A stretch of 64,000 bases of DNA from Allomuricauda sp. NBRC 101325 (lineage in GTDB: Bacteria; Bacteroidota; Bacteroidia; Flavobacteriales; Flavobacteriaceae), in assembly GCF_030268205.1 (NCBI RefSeq), contig NZ_BSQF01000002.1:124001-188000 (forward strand), in the 5' to 3' direction. Position numbers and translations under genes: made by a program. The first letter of the stretch is position 1, and each line of letters starts with the position of its first letter. The notes under the pieces were generated by a model. It had not been told where the DNA came from and searched no databases. It saw only the letters and a list, made by a program, of their open reading frames with translations. Of the stretch, positions 37,447 through 46,904 are shown in pieces.

Positions 37447-38637
37447 ATGAAAATTAAAAAAACCAAGCCATTTATAGTTATACTTGCTGTTATTATGGCA
37501 GCAAGTATAATAGGTTGTAAACAAACTAAAAAAGATGACCCAATAGAAATGGAAACTGTGAAAACTGAACCATCAAATTTTAAAATCGAAGAAAGTGTAT
37601 TCGGTACTTTGCCTGATGGGAGCGAAGTAAAAAAGTTTGCTTTGTCCAATGAAGCAGGTACACAAGTCGATGTGATTACCCTAGGAGGTATTATTACGCG
37701 ATGGACCGCTCCAGATAAAAAAGGTGTTTATGGGGATGTGGTGATTGGATTCGATAATTTGGAACAGTACCTTGAGCCAAATCCATTTTTTGGTGCTTTG
37801 ATAGGTAGATACGGTAACCGAATTGCAAAGGGCAAGTTTTCGTTGGATGGTAAAGAATATACATTGGCGACCAACAACGGCGAAAACCATTTGCACGGCG
37901 GGGATAAAGGGTTTGATAAAGTTCTTTGGGACGCCAAGGCTCAGCAAACCGATAAAGGCGCTGAATTGGTATTGACGTATACAAGTGCTGATGGGGAAGA
38001 AGGTTATCCTGGAAAATTGGATGTAACCGTTACCTATACTTTGATGGCAGATAATGCACTCGATATTCAATATGAAGCTGTGACGGACAAACCTACCGTT
38101 GTAAACCTTACACAACACACGTATTTCAACCTATCCGGTCAATTTACAAAGCCTGTATTGGATCATGAACTGGTTTTGGATGCTGATGCATTTCTTCCTG
38201 TTGATAGTGGATTGATTCCAACAGGGGAATTACAACCAGTTGCCGGAACGCCATTTGATTTTACAACAAGTAAATTGATAGGCAAGGAAATAGAAGCCGA
38301 TAATGAGCAAATCAAACTTGGCGGTGGTTATGATCATTGTTGGGTGTTGAACAAGCCTGATCAAGGTTATCGATTGATTGGTTCTGCATATCATGGTGAA
38401 ACAGGCCGTTTTATGGAAGTGTTTACCGATGAGCCGGGCGTTCAATTTTATAGTGGAAACTTTCTGGATAACACACTTCCCGCGAAAGGTGGTGGAACTT
38501 ATGGAAAACGCGCTGGATTTTGTTTGGAAACCCAACATTTTCCAGACAGTCCTAACCAAGAAGGATTTCCATCGGTTCGTTTAAATCCAGGAGAAAAATA
38601 TGCATCAAAAACCACTTATAAATTTTCAGCTAAATAA
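37447..38637 (+). CDS. galM: Aldose 1-epimerase (mutarotase), lipoprotein
   Basis: The 396-residue GalM-type mutarotase carries a lipoprotein signal (AASIIGC), so it acts outside the cytoplasm, unlike classical GalM. Catalytic elements are visible: GNRIAKG, His in HLHGGDKGFDK, His in TQHTYFNLSG and the general-base Glu in FCLETQHFPDSPNQ. It would speed anomer conversion of L-arabinose freed by periplasmic glycosidases before uptake by the symporter encoded 9 bp downstream. The post-Cys sequence KQTKKDD has the acidic pair displaced relative to the surface-export motif. Confidence 0.9.
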   Translation: MKIKKTKPFIVILAVIMAASIIGCKQTKKDDPIEMETVKTEPSNFKIEESVFGTLPDGSEVKKFALSNEAGTQVDVITLGGIITRWTAPDKKGVYGDVVIGFDNLEQYLEPNPFFGALIGRYGNRIAKGKFSLDGKEYTLATNNGENHLHGGDKGFDKVLWDAKAQQTDKGAELVLTYTSADGEEGYPGKLDVTVTYTLMADNALDIQYEAVTDKPTVVNLTQHTYFNLSGQFTKPVLDHELVLDADAFLPVDSGLIPTGELQPVAGTPFDFTTSKLIGKEIEADNEQIKLGGGYDHCWVLNKPDQGYRLIGSAYHGETGRFMEVFTDEPGVQFYSGNFLDNTLPAKGGGTYGKRAGFCLETQHFPDSPNQEGFPSVRLNPGEKYASKTTYKFSAK

Positions 38638-38646
38638 CCGACTTTC

Positions 38647-40266
38647 ATGAAAACACTGGATACTTTTGATTGGATCACGATATCCATATACTTTTTGGTC
38701 CTTTTGGGCATAGCCCTTTGGGTTATCCGTAAAAAAGAAAACAATACAGAAGATTATTTTTTGGCGGGTAGAAACGTAGGCTGGTTTGTGGTCGGTGCTT
38801 CTATTTTTGCTTCCAATATTGGGTCGGAACACGTTGTAGGCCTTGCCGGTGCAGGAGCAGGTAACCGTTTGCCTATGTTGATCTATGAAATTCAAGCTTG
38901 GGTGGTATTGATTCTTGGTTGGGTATTCCTTCCTTTTTATGCACGGGCAGGGGTGTTTACCATGCCTGAATTTTTGGAAAAACGATTCGATGCCAGAGCA
39001 AGATGGATTTTATCTGTATTCTCCATTGTTGCTTATGTGCTTACCAAAATTTCCGTGACCATTTATGCGGGTGGGGTGGTTGTTTCCGCTTTACTTGGAA
39101 TTGATTTCTGGACCGGAGCTATTGCGACGGTTGTGTTGACAGGTATTTATACGGTACTGGGTGGGATGCGCGCTGTGGTGTATACAGAAACTTTACAGGC
39201 CATCATTCTAGTTATCGGAGCTGCGGCATTGACCATTATCGGTCTTGATCATGTAGGAGGTTGGGAAAGTATGAAAGAAACCGTGACCCCAGAATATTTA
39301 AACATGTGGAGAGCGGCATCTGACCCTGATTTTCCATGGCCACCACTGTTGATCGCGAGTACTATTACAGGTATTTGGTACTGGTGTACCGACCAATATA
39401 TTGTACAACGTGCACTAACGGCAAAAAATATTAAAGAGGGTAGAAGAGGGACCATTTTTGGTGCCTTGTTGAAGTTGTTGCCCGTTTTCTTGTTCTTGAT
39501 TCCAGGGGTAATTGCCTTGACCTTAAAAATGAGGGGAGAATTGGAATGGGATTCGCCAGACCAAGCGTTCCCGGTTTTGATGAGTAATTTGCTGCCATCT
39601 GGTTTGCGTGGATTGGTAGCTGCAGGACTTTTAGCTGCTTTGATGAGTTCACTGGCATCTGTGTTCAACTCATGTTCAACCTTGTTTACGGTTGATATCT
39701 ATAAAAAATTAAGGCCCAATACGCCTGAGAAAAAATTGGTGCGTACAGGTCAGATAGCTACTGTTATAGTTGTCATCATCGGTATCATTTGGATTCCGAT
39801 CATGGCCAATATTTCTGGGGTTTTGTATGAGTACCTTCAAAGTGTACAATCTTACATAGCACCTCCGATTACAGCGGTATTCCTATTGGGTATTTTCCAT
39901 AAGCGAATCAATGCACAAGGCGCATTTGTAACCATGATCACAGGTTTTGTGGTCGGAGCGGTCCGAATCGTTTTGGAGTTGGTCAAAGATTCTTTGGATC
40001 CTGATGGGTTCTGGTATTTAATGGGAGATATGAACTTCTTGTCATTCGCCTCTTGGTTTTTCCTTTTCTGTGTGATTTTAATTGTGGTTGTAAGTTATGC
40101 CACTAAAGCACCATCTGAGGAGCAATTGAAAAACCTTACGATGGCTACCATCGATCCAGAAGAAAAGTTGAAAAACAAAAACAGTTACAACTGGAAAGAC
40201 ATTACCATTTCACTTGTTATCATTGCCATTGTGGTGTATGTAATGGTGTGGTTCAATGGTAATTAA
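38647..40266 (+). CDS. SSS-family sodium/solute symporter, probable L-arabinose importer
   Basis: The 539-residue protein has about 13-14 transmembrane segments and SSF landmarks: NTEDYFLAGRNVGWFVVGASIFASNIGSEH split over helices 1-2, GGMRAVVYTETLQ in the middle and SSLASVFNSCSTLFTVDIYK. Members co-transport sugars with Na+. As the last gene of the arabinose run it is the likely monosaccharide importer, complementing the GPH symporter. It ends just before a strong terminator at 40286-40319. Confidence 0.9.
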   Translation: MKTLDTFDWITISIYFLVLLGIALWVIRKKENNTEDYFLAGRNVGWFVVGASIFASNIGSEHVVGLAGAGAGNRLPMLIYEIQAWVVLILGWVFLPFYARAGVFTMPEFLEKRFDARARWILSVFSIVAYVLTKISVTIYAGGVVVSALLGIDFWTGAIATVVLTGIYTVLGGMRAVVYTETLQAIILVIGAAALTIIGLDHVGGWESMKETVTPEYLNMWRAASDPDFPWPPLLIASTITGIWYWCTDQYIVQRALTAKNIKEGRRGTIFGALLKLLPVFLFLIPGVIALTLKMRGELEWDSPDQAFPVLMSNLLPSGLRGLVAAGLLAALMSSLASVFNSCSTLFTVDIYKKLRPNTPEKKLVRTGQIATVIVVIIGIIWIPIMANISGVLYEYLQSVQSYIAPPITAVFLLGIFHKRINAQGAFVTMITGFVVGAVRIVLELVKDSLDPDGFWYLMGDMNFLSFASWFFLFCVILIVVVSYATKAPSEEQLKNLTMATIDPEEKLKNKNSYNWKDITISLVIIAIVVYVMVWFNGN

Positions 40267-40285
40267 ATCGGAAAGTTTATTGCAT

Positions 40286-40319
40286 AAAAAAAGCCCCAAT
40301 TTAAGTTGGGGCTTTTTTT
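40286..40319. terminator. Bidirectional terminator after the arabinan locus
   Basis: GCCCCAA (40293-40299) pairs with TTGGGGC (40306-40312) around TTTAAG, flanked by a run of A on the left and seven T on the right. It can stop both the arabinose run and the convergent efflux operon. Confidence 0.9.
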
Positions 40320-41628
40320 ATATCTCTAAGTTTCCTGCGAGTTGTTTTAGGAGAATCTCTGAAACCTTGGCTTGGTATTTTGCATTGCTGAGACGAACAC
40401 TGGCATTAATGTAATTCAACTGTGCCGTTCTAAACTCAATAGTTGGAATAATACCAATGCGATATTTTTCAACGGTGATCTCAAGGTTTTCACGAGCTAT
40501 TTCTTCATTGGTTTTTTCCAATTCCATCAAACTGATATTGGTCAAATAGGTTTGATAAGTGGTGTTTACCAACGATGCCAAGGCCTGTTCTTGTTGTGCA
40601 ATGGAGATCTGTGCGTTTTCAAGGGCCACCTTGCCCATTTTTTCATTTCTATTTTGATTAAAACCATCAAAAAGGTTTAATCGAGCACCAAAACCATAGT
40701 TAAAACCTTGTGCCTCGGAACTTGTGGTAAATCCCACACTATTTTCCGTAGTCCTAACATTATATCCGGAAACCACATAAACAGTAGGGTACCTGGCAGC
40801 TTTGATTTGTTTTAATTGCAATTCACTAATTCGCTTGTTGATTTTTTCAGCTTCTAAGATGGGGTTTTCTTCGGCCACTTGTACTTCCAATTCATCCAGG
40901 TTGAGGTTTTGGTCAACAAAAATCTCAGGAATCACTTTGAAATCAATTTTAATGTCACGTGCCAATTGCTCGTTCAATAAAATTTTAGTGTTGGTGTAGG
41001 TTTCCATTTGACGTTGCATCAAAGTGCGGTCCGTATTCAAATCCACTTGCGCATTGAGCACTTCCAATTTGGATGCTTTACCTATGGTAAAACGGTTTTG
41101 GGCCAATTCAACCCTTTGTTCCGAAATGGTAAGCGTACTATCAAGGGCCGACAGTTGCTGTTGCTGTTGTACCAAGTCATAATAGGTGGTCATTATCTCG
41201 CCAACTTTGTCCAAAATGGTTTGTTTGAGTTCAGCTGCGCCTAATTTTTCGTTCTGCTTAAGCTGTTCTCGATTGGCAAACATGCGAAGACCATCAAAAA
41301 TGGTCCACTCCAAGTCAACACCATAAGTCAAGCTCTTGTTTTCGGCATTGTCCATTACAATTTCGTCCCCATTGGAACGAACTTGAGTAATATTCTGCGT
41401 GCTTCTATCGTCTGCTACACTTGCTGAAACCTGGGGCAACATCCCTGCTTGTCCGACTGTTGAACCCAATGAATCGATTTTAAGGTCGTTACGGGCAGTT
41501 TTAATCTGATAATTGTTTTCCAAGGCAATTTTTATAGCCTCTTCCACATTCAGTACCTCCTGTGAAAAACCACAAAGGATACCGCCAATTAAAAAGAAAA
41601 GAAGGTTGGTTGATTTTTTTAGGGCCAT
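40318..41628 (-). CDS. TolC-family outer-membrane efflux channel
   Basis: The 436-residue protein has a signal peptide (ending CGFSQE) and two long repeated alpha-helical OEP domains, with the VEEAIKIALENNYQIKTARND start typical of TolC-like channels split over the first helix. It would form the outer-membrane duct of the tripartite pump encoded just upstream on the same strand (permease stop 1 bp from its start). It is the last gene of a three-gene operon: adaptor, permease, channel. Confidence 0.92.
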   Translation of the reverse strand: MALKKSTNLLFFLIGGILCGFSQEVLNVEEAIKIALENNYQIKTARNDLKIDSLGSTVGQAGMLPQVSASVADDRSTQNITQVRSNGDEIVMDNAENKSLTYGVDLEWTIFDGLRMFANREQLKQNEKLGAAELKQTILDKVGEIMTTYYDLVQQQQQLSALDSTLTISEQRVELAQNRFTIGKASKLEVLNAQVDLNTDRTLMQRQMETYTNTKILLNEQLARDIKIDFKVIPEIFVDQNLNLDELEVQVAEENPILEAEKINKRISELQLKQIKAARYPTVYVVSGYNVRTTENSVGFTTSSEAQGFNYGFGARLNLFDGFNQNRNEKMGKVALENAQISIAQQEQALASLVNTTYQTYLTNISLMELEKTNEEIARENLEITVEKYRIGIIPTIEFRTAQLNYINASVRLSNAKYQAKVSEILLKQLAGNLEI

Positions 41629-41629
41629 A

Positions 41630-44600
41630 CTAGGAAATTTCTAGGGCTTTAAATTCTGGTCGTTGCACTTTTTTGCGAGACCACATTAAATATAAGGCTG
41701 GGATAATGAATAAGGTCAATGCCAATGAGAACATGGTTCCGCCGATGATTACAACACCCATACCCGTTCTACTTTGGGATGCCGCACCCAAGGACAATGC
41801 AATGGGCAATGCACCTAAAGCCACGGTTAAACTGGTCATTAAAATCGGACGTAGTCGAGAAACGGAAGCTTTCATGATCGCATTCATTTTGGATAAATGC
41901 TCGTCTTCTTCCTGTAGCTGATTGGCAAATTCCACAATAAGAATCCCGTTTTTGGTCACAAGACCAATCAACATAATGGTTCCGATCTGGCTAAAAATGT
42001 TCCAACTTTCACCAAACAACCAAAGGGAGAACATGGCTCCAGCCACCGCCATCGGTACGGTTAGGATAATGATGAAAGGATCAATAAAACTTTCAAACTG
42101 GGCAGCCAAAATCAAAAATATCAACACAAATGCAAGTCCGAAGGCAAAAGCGGTATTGGAACTACTTTCAACGAAATCCCTTGATTCACCACCAAGATCG
42201 GTGGTAAAGGTATCGTCCAAAACACGTTCTTTTATGGCTTCCATCGCTTCAATACCATCCCCGATACTTTTTCCTGGTGCTAAGTTGGCCGAAACCGTGG
42301 CCGACATATAACGGTTATTATGATAGAGTTGAGGTGGACTACTGTGCTCGGCAACATTTACCAAGTTGTCCAACTGAATCAATTGTCCTTGCTCGTTTTT
42401 CACGAAAATGGACGTTAAATCCATTGGCTCGTTTCGGTCTTGCTTGTCAAATTGACCAATAACCTGGTATTGTTTTCCGTTTCTTAGGAAATACCCAAAA
42501 CGCTGTCCACTTAATGATAGTTGAAGAGTTTGAGCCACATCACGAACGGAAACTCCCAAACTTTCAGCTTTTTCCCTGTCGATGGTCACATAAATTTCAG
42601 GTTTGTTGAATTTTAGATTCACATCCACAAATGAAAATGTTGGGTCTTTTTCGGCCTCCGCCATAAATTCAGGAATCTTTTCCTGTAGTTTTTCAAAGTT
42701 TTTGGCTTGAATAATGAATTGTACCGGGGCACCACCACGCTTGTTCACCGAAATGGTGGGTTTTTGGAAAACGCTGGATTTTCCTCCAACATAAGATTTT
42801 GCCCATTTACTAAAACTTGTGGCAATTTCATCTTGGGAACGCTCTCTTTCACTAGGGTCTACCAATATTATACTGGCGCGGCCACTATTTACTGAAGAGG
42901 AACCAAAACCAGGTGATGTCATGATAAGTCCCACCTTGGCTTCTGGAATGGAATCCAATACCAAATCGGTAATGTCGTTCATATAGCGCTCCATGTATTC
43001 GTACGATGAGCCTTCTGGAGCATTTACCACGAGTCTCACATAGCTTCTATCATCATAGGGGGCAGTTTCTTTTTGCAGTAAATTGTAAAAAAGTACAATC
43101 ACGGCAATACAGGCAAAAAGAATCGGAAAACTGATCCATTTTTTGCCGATAAACTGCTTTAAGGATTTTTCATAGGATTCGTTCATCCGCACAAAAAACT
43201 TCTCCGTTACCTGATAAAATTTCGATTGGTTTTGTTTGCCCGGTTTAATTAGATATGCGTTCAACATAGGGGTCAAGGTCAACGACACAAAGGCCGAGAC
43301 CAGAACGGCCGAACTGAGTACCACACCAAATTCCCTGAAGAGACGTCCAACAAATCCTTCCAAGAAGATTACCGGTAAAAACACGGCTGCAAGCGTAACC
43401 GAAATGGAAATAACGGCAAAGAATATTTCTTGCGAACCTTTAATGGCAGCTTGAATGGGCGACATGCCTTCTTCCACCTTTTTATAGATGTTCTCCGTAA
43501 CCACAATTCCATCATCCACAACCAATCCCGTTGCCAAAACAATGGCCAAAAGGGTTAGCACGTTAATGGAGAATCCGAACATCCACATGATAAAGAAGGT
43601 GGAGATCAGGGAAACAGGAATATCGATCAATGGTCTTACGGCCATCGACCAGTTTCTAAAGAAGAAATAGATCACCAAGATTACCAAGACAATGGAGATG
43701 AGCAGGGTTTCTGCCACCTCTGTCACTGCGCGACGCACAAAAACGGTGTCATCCACAACAATGTTCAATTTGATATCGTCGGGAAGGTCTTTTTTAAGTT
43801 GCTCGTATTCTTCGTAAAACGCATCGGCAATTTCCAAGTAGTTGGTGCCGGGTTGTGCAATAATGGCGGTTGCCGTCATCAACTGACCTAAGTTGGTCAT
43901 TTTGGTCTCCATGTTCTCGGCTTCCAAAGTAGCACGTCCGATGTCACTTAAATGCACTAATTTTTCCCCATCGGTTTTGATCACGATATTGTTGAATTCC
44001 TCTTCGGTATTCAAGTTTCCAATGGTTCGAACGGTCAATTCCGTATTGTCGCCAGTCAATTTTCCCGATGGCAATTCAATATTTTGAGCCAATAATGCAC
44101 TTCTAACGTCTGCTACGGTAAGTCCATAAGCGGCCAATTTTATAGGGTCTATCCACAAACGCATGGCATAGCGGCGCTGTCCCCAAATTTGGATACTACT
44201 TACACCTGGAATGGTTTCCAAGCGCTGTGCAACCACATTTTCCGCAAAATCCGAAAGCTCCAAAATGTTTTTGGTGTCACTTTGAATGGTCATGGATAAG
44301 ATACGCTCAGCATTGGTATCCGATTTGGAAACTACGGGTGGAGCGTCCAAGTCATCAGGAAGGCTTCGTACGGCTTGGGAAACTTTGTCCCTAACATCGT
44401 TTGCCGCTTCTTCCAAATTTTTTTCCAAGTTAAATTCGATACTGATGGAACTGGAACCCTGCACACTCGAGGAGGTAATATTTCGAATACCATCAATGGA
44501 GTTAATGGCTTTTTCAAGTGGTTCCGTGATTTGGGATTCAATAATATCGGCATTGGCACCGGAGTAATTGGTACGAACCGATACTACAGCTGGCTCAATG

Positions 44601-44716
44601 GATGGAAATTCCCGAATGCCTAAATAGGTGTAGCCAATCGCTCCAAAAATAACGATGGCAATGTTCATTACAATTGCAAGAACAGGCCTTTTTATACTTA
44701 TGGTGGATAAATTCAT
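41630..44716 (-). CDS. RND-family multidrug efflux permease (AcrB/HAE1 type)
   Basis: The 1028-residue inner-membrane protein has the RND layout of twelve helices with two large periplasmic loops. TM4 contains GLVVDDGIVVTEN with the proton-relay Asp pair equivalent to Asp407-Asp408 of AcrB, and the N-terminus reads ISIKRPVLAIVMN. These acidic residues and the absence of CusA-type Met clusters point to drug or lipophilic-compound export rather than metals. Start and adaptor stop overlap at base 44716, indicating translational coupling. Confidence 0.94.
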   Translation of the reverse strand: MNLSTISIKRPVLAIVMNIAIVIFGAIGYTYLGIREFPSIEPAVVSVRTNYSGANADIIESQITEPLEKAINSIDGIRNITSSSVQGSSSISIEFNLEKNLEEAANDVRDKVSQAVRSLPDDLDAPPVVSKSDTNAERILSMTIQSDTKNILELSDFAENVVAQRLETIPGVSSIQIWGQRRYAMRLWIDPIKLAAYGLTVADVRSALLAQNIELPSGKLTGDNTELTVRTIGNLNTEEEFNNIVIKTDGEKLVHLSDIGRATLEAENMETKMTNLGQLMTATAIIAQPGTNYLEIADAFYEEYEQLKKDLPDDIKLNIVVDDTVFVRRAVTEVAETLLISIVLVILVIYFFFRNWSMAVRPLIDIPVSLISTFFIMWMFGFSINVLTLLAIVLATGLVVDDGIVVTENIYKKVEEGMSPIQAAIKGSQEIFFAVISISVTLAAVFLPVIFLEGFVGRLFREFGVVLSSAVLVSAFVSLTLTPMLNAYLIKPGKQNQSKFYQVTEKFFVRMNESYEKSLKQFIGKKWISFPILFACIAVIVLFYNLLQKETAPYDDRSYVRLVVNAPEGSSYEYMERYMNDITDLVLDSIPEAKVGLIMTSPGFGSSSVNSGRASIILVDPSERERSQDEIATSFSKWAKSYVGGKSSVFQKPTISVNKRGGAPVQFIIQAKNFEKLQEKIPEFMAEAEKDPTFSFVDVNLKFNKPEIYVTIDREKAESLGVSVRDVAQTLQLSLSGQRFGYFLRNGKQYQVIGQFDKQDRNEPMDLTSIFVKNEQGQLIQLDNLVNVAEHSSPPQLYHNNRYMSATVSANLAPGKSIGDGIEAMEAIKERVLDDTFTTDLGGESRDFVESSSNTAFAFGLAFVLIFLILAAQFESFIDPFIIILTVPMAVAGAMFSLWLFGESWNIFSQIGTIMLIGLVTKNGILIVEFANQLQEEDEHLSKMNAIMKASVSRLRPILMTSLTVALGALPIALSLGAASQSRTGMGVVIIGGTMFSLALTLFIIPALYLMWSRKKVQRPEFKALEIS

Positions 44717-45789
44717 TACTCGGTAGTTGCGATTTTTGGATCTTCAAGTTTCACGTTAATGGGAGTTCCATTTTGTAGTGCCATTACCCCGTATGTTACA
44801 ATGGTATCCCCTTCATGCAAACCAGAAAGCACGCGAACCGAACTTCCTGTTCTAGAGCCAATCTCTACGTCAATTTCTTTTGCCACTCCGTTTTGGGCAA
44901 CAAAAATCCTCTTTCCGTTTTGCACAGGAATAAGGGCCTCTGTAGGCACCAATAGTGCATCGTTTACAGTTTCCAACGGTAATTTAATGTTGGCAAATGC
45001 ACCTGGGTACAATTTGTTTTCGTGATTGTCCATTATGGCCCTCATCCGCAAAGTACGGGTGGTGATGTCCACTTGCGGGTCAATCGCGTAGATGTTTGCC
45101 TCGTATTCTTCCTTACTATCAGAGGTGGTAAAGTTTAAAACGGTGCCCACATGCACCTTGGAGGCATATTTTTCTGGAATCGCGAAGGTAATTTTCAACT
45201 CATCCGTGTTTACCAATTTGGCGATAACGGTAGAAGGCGTTACATAGGTTCCTTTGGAAATGGTACGCAGACCAATGGTTCCAGCGAAAGGGGCCCTAAC
45301 CTTGGTTTTGGATATTTGGGCATCGATAAGCTCGGCTTCGGCACTTGCGGATTGAAAATCGGCACTTGCAATATCGTATTCTTCTTGGCTAATGGCCTGT
45401 TTTTCGAGAAGGAGCTTGGCCCTTCTTTCATTTTCGGCGGCCAATTTTTTTGCGGTAAGTGCTTTGGAAAGTTGGGCACGCAGTTCAATATCGTTTACTT
45501 GAACCAAAATCTGACCTGATGCCACTTTGGTTCCTTCTTTAAAATTTATGCTTTCAATAATGCCGGAAACTTCACTGCGGATATCAATTTCTTCATCGGC
45601 TTCTAGGGTACCGGAAATGGCAATGTTATCGTCAAAGGTTTGGGCTTTTAAGACCATACCGGAAACGGTTGCTATGTTTGGACCGGAACTTCTTGTTTTT
45701 CCAACTTCAGCATTGGAATTTATCCGATAGATAACAAGTGCTCCTATTCCAACGGCCAATAGGGTGTAGACAATGTATTTTACTTTCAT
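44716..45789 (-). CDS. RND efflux periplasmic adaptor (membrane fusion protein)
   Basis: The 357-residue protein has an N-terminal membrane anchor (about residues 5-22), a barrel-sandwich lipoyl domain (SGIIESINFKEGTKVASGQ and KVRAPFAGTIGLR halves), a helical hairpin between them and a C-terminal membrane-proximal domain. It links the permease to the TolC-like channel. An exact -7 box lies 48 bp upstream at 45838-45845, so this is the first gene of the efflux operon. No local TetR or MarR repressor gene is adjacent. Confidence 0.93.
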   Translation of the reverse strand: MKVKYIVYTLLAVGIGALVIYRINSNAEVGKTRSSGPNIATVSGMVLKAQTFDDNIAISGTLEADEEIDIRSEVSGIIESINFKEGTKVASGQILVQVNDIELRAQLSKALTAKKLAAENERRAKLLLEKQAISQEEYDIASADFQSASAEAELIDAQISKTKVRAPFAGTIGLRTISKGTYVTPSTVIAKLVNTDELKITFAIPEKYASKVHVGTVLNFTTSDSKEEYEANIYAIDPQVDITTRTLRMRAIMDNHENKLYPGAFANIKLPLETVNDALLVPTEALIPVQNGKRIFVAQNGVAKEIDVEIGSRTGSSVRVLSGLHEGDTIVTYGVMALQNGTPINVKLEDPKIATTE

Positions 45790-45837
45790 TTTTGGTTTGG
45801 TGGATGGTATTACTAAGCTTAGGGTCTAGTACACCTA

Positions 45838-45845
45838 CAAAGATA
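45838..45845 (-). promoter_or_regulatory. Candidate -7 box of the efflux operon
   Basis: On the minus strand this reads TATCTTTG, an exact TAnnTTTG match, predicting a leader of roughly 40 bases before the adaptor ATG at 45789. No good -33 TTG is visible at the usual spacing. The rest of 45846-46054 shows no other clear signal beyond TACCTTTA near the stress-protein start. Confidence 0.5.
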
Positions 45846-46054
45846 AAATTAACGTATGGGTTAATCCCTTGCGCCTTTTGTTTTTAACATTGCAATCCGC
45901 TCAACTGCTATATGGGTGGGGTTAACATCAATAAAACAGGGGTAAACACCAAAATACGATAGGTTTTTTTGTTAATTTTTTGTAATTTATTGTCTGACTA
46001 AAGTCATTTTTTTTGGATTGTTCAAGAGTTACCTTTAATGAAAGTGAGATGGTC

Positions 46055-46900
46055 ATGAGAACAGTACTTATTCCTACGGATTTTTCAAAGAATGCCCTGC
46101 ATGCGATTCAATATACTCAAGAGTTGTTTAAATGTGAAAGGGCCTGCTTTTTTATTTTGAACGCTTATGCGGAAGATGTTTATGGGGAATTTCATACGGC
46201 ATCAGAAAACGATATTGAGAAATTTAAAGAGGAGAAGCGACACGAAGTCCAGAAAAAGCTGGATGATTTGTTGGATAAGGTTGTTGGAACTCCACCCAAT
46301 CCATTGCATACTTTTGAAACCATTGCCAGTTTTGACACCCTTGTTGACAGCGTTAACGATTTTGTGGATGAAATGAACATCGATTTGGTGATCATGGGTA
46401 CCAAAGGGGAGACCAGCGACCATAAAACCACTTTTGGAAGCTATACCATCGAGATTTTCAAGTATGTGAAATGCCCAGTGTTGGCCGTGCCAGAAGATTT
46501 TGATTATCGGCAACCCAAAGCCATTTTATTTCCAACCGATTATATGTTGCCCTACAAACGAAGGGAATTGAAATTGTTGGGAGATTTGGCAGGCAAGTTT
46601 AAATCCGACATCCATTGTCTGTACATTACCGATTTTGAAGATTTAAGCTTAAGGCAACAGGACAACAAACTGTTTTTGGAACAAACTTTGTCACGTCCGT
46701 TTGTGCATTTTGAAACCACCTCGGTCAAAAACAAGGCGGATACCATTATGGAACATTTGGATGATAAAGATGCGGGTATGTTGGTAATGGTAAATTCCAG
46801 GCACTCATTTTTTGAGGATATGTTGTACAGGTCCACTGTTGATTTATTAGGCCTGAAGGTTAAAGTGCCATTTTTGGTCATGCAGAATTTAAAACGATGA
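46055..46900 (+). CDS. Tandem-domain universal stress protein
   Basis: The protein of about 281 residues holds two UspA domains. The first has TVLIPTDFSKNA and the ATP-binding motif G-2x-G-9x-G-S in GTKGETSDHKTTFGS. The second (from about residue 150, KAILFPTDYMLPY) lacks the glycine motif, so only one nucleotide site is expected. The ATG at 46055 is preferred over an in-frame TTG at 46013 because VLIPTDF normally sits near the N-terminus. A second such gene follows after 4 bp. These proteins act in the cytoplasm during stress; partners are unknown. Confidence 0.88.
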   Translation: MRTVLIPTDFSKNALHAIQYTQELFKCERACFFILNAYAEDVYGEFHTASENDIEKFKEEKRHEVQKKLDDLLDKVVGTPPNPLHTFETIASFDTLVDSVNDFVDEMNIDLVIMGTKGETSDHKTTFGSYTIEIFKYVKCPVLAVPEDFDYRQPKAILFPTDYMLPYKRRELKLLGDLAGKFKSDIHCLYITDFEDLSLRQQDNKLFLEQTLSRPFVHFETTSVKNKADTIMEHLDDKDAGMLVMVNSRHSFFEDMLYRSTVDLLGLKVKVPFLVMQNLKR

Positions 46901-46904
46901 CATC

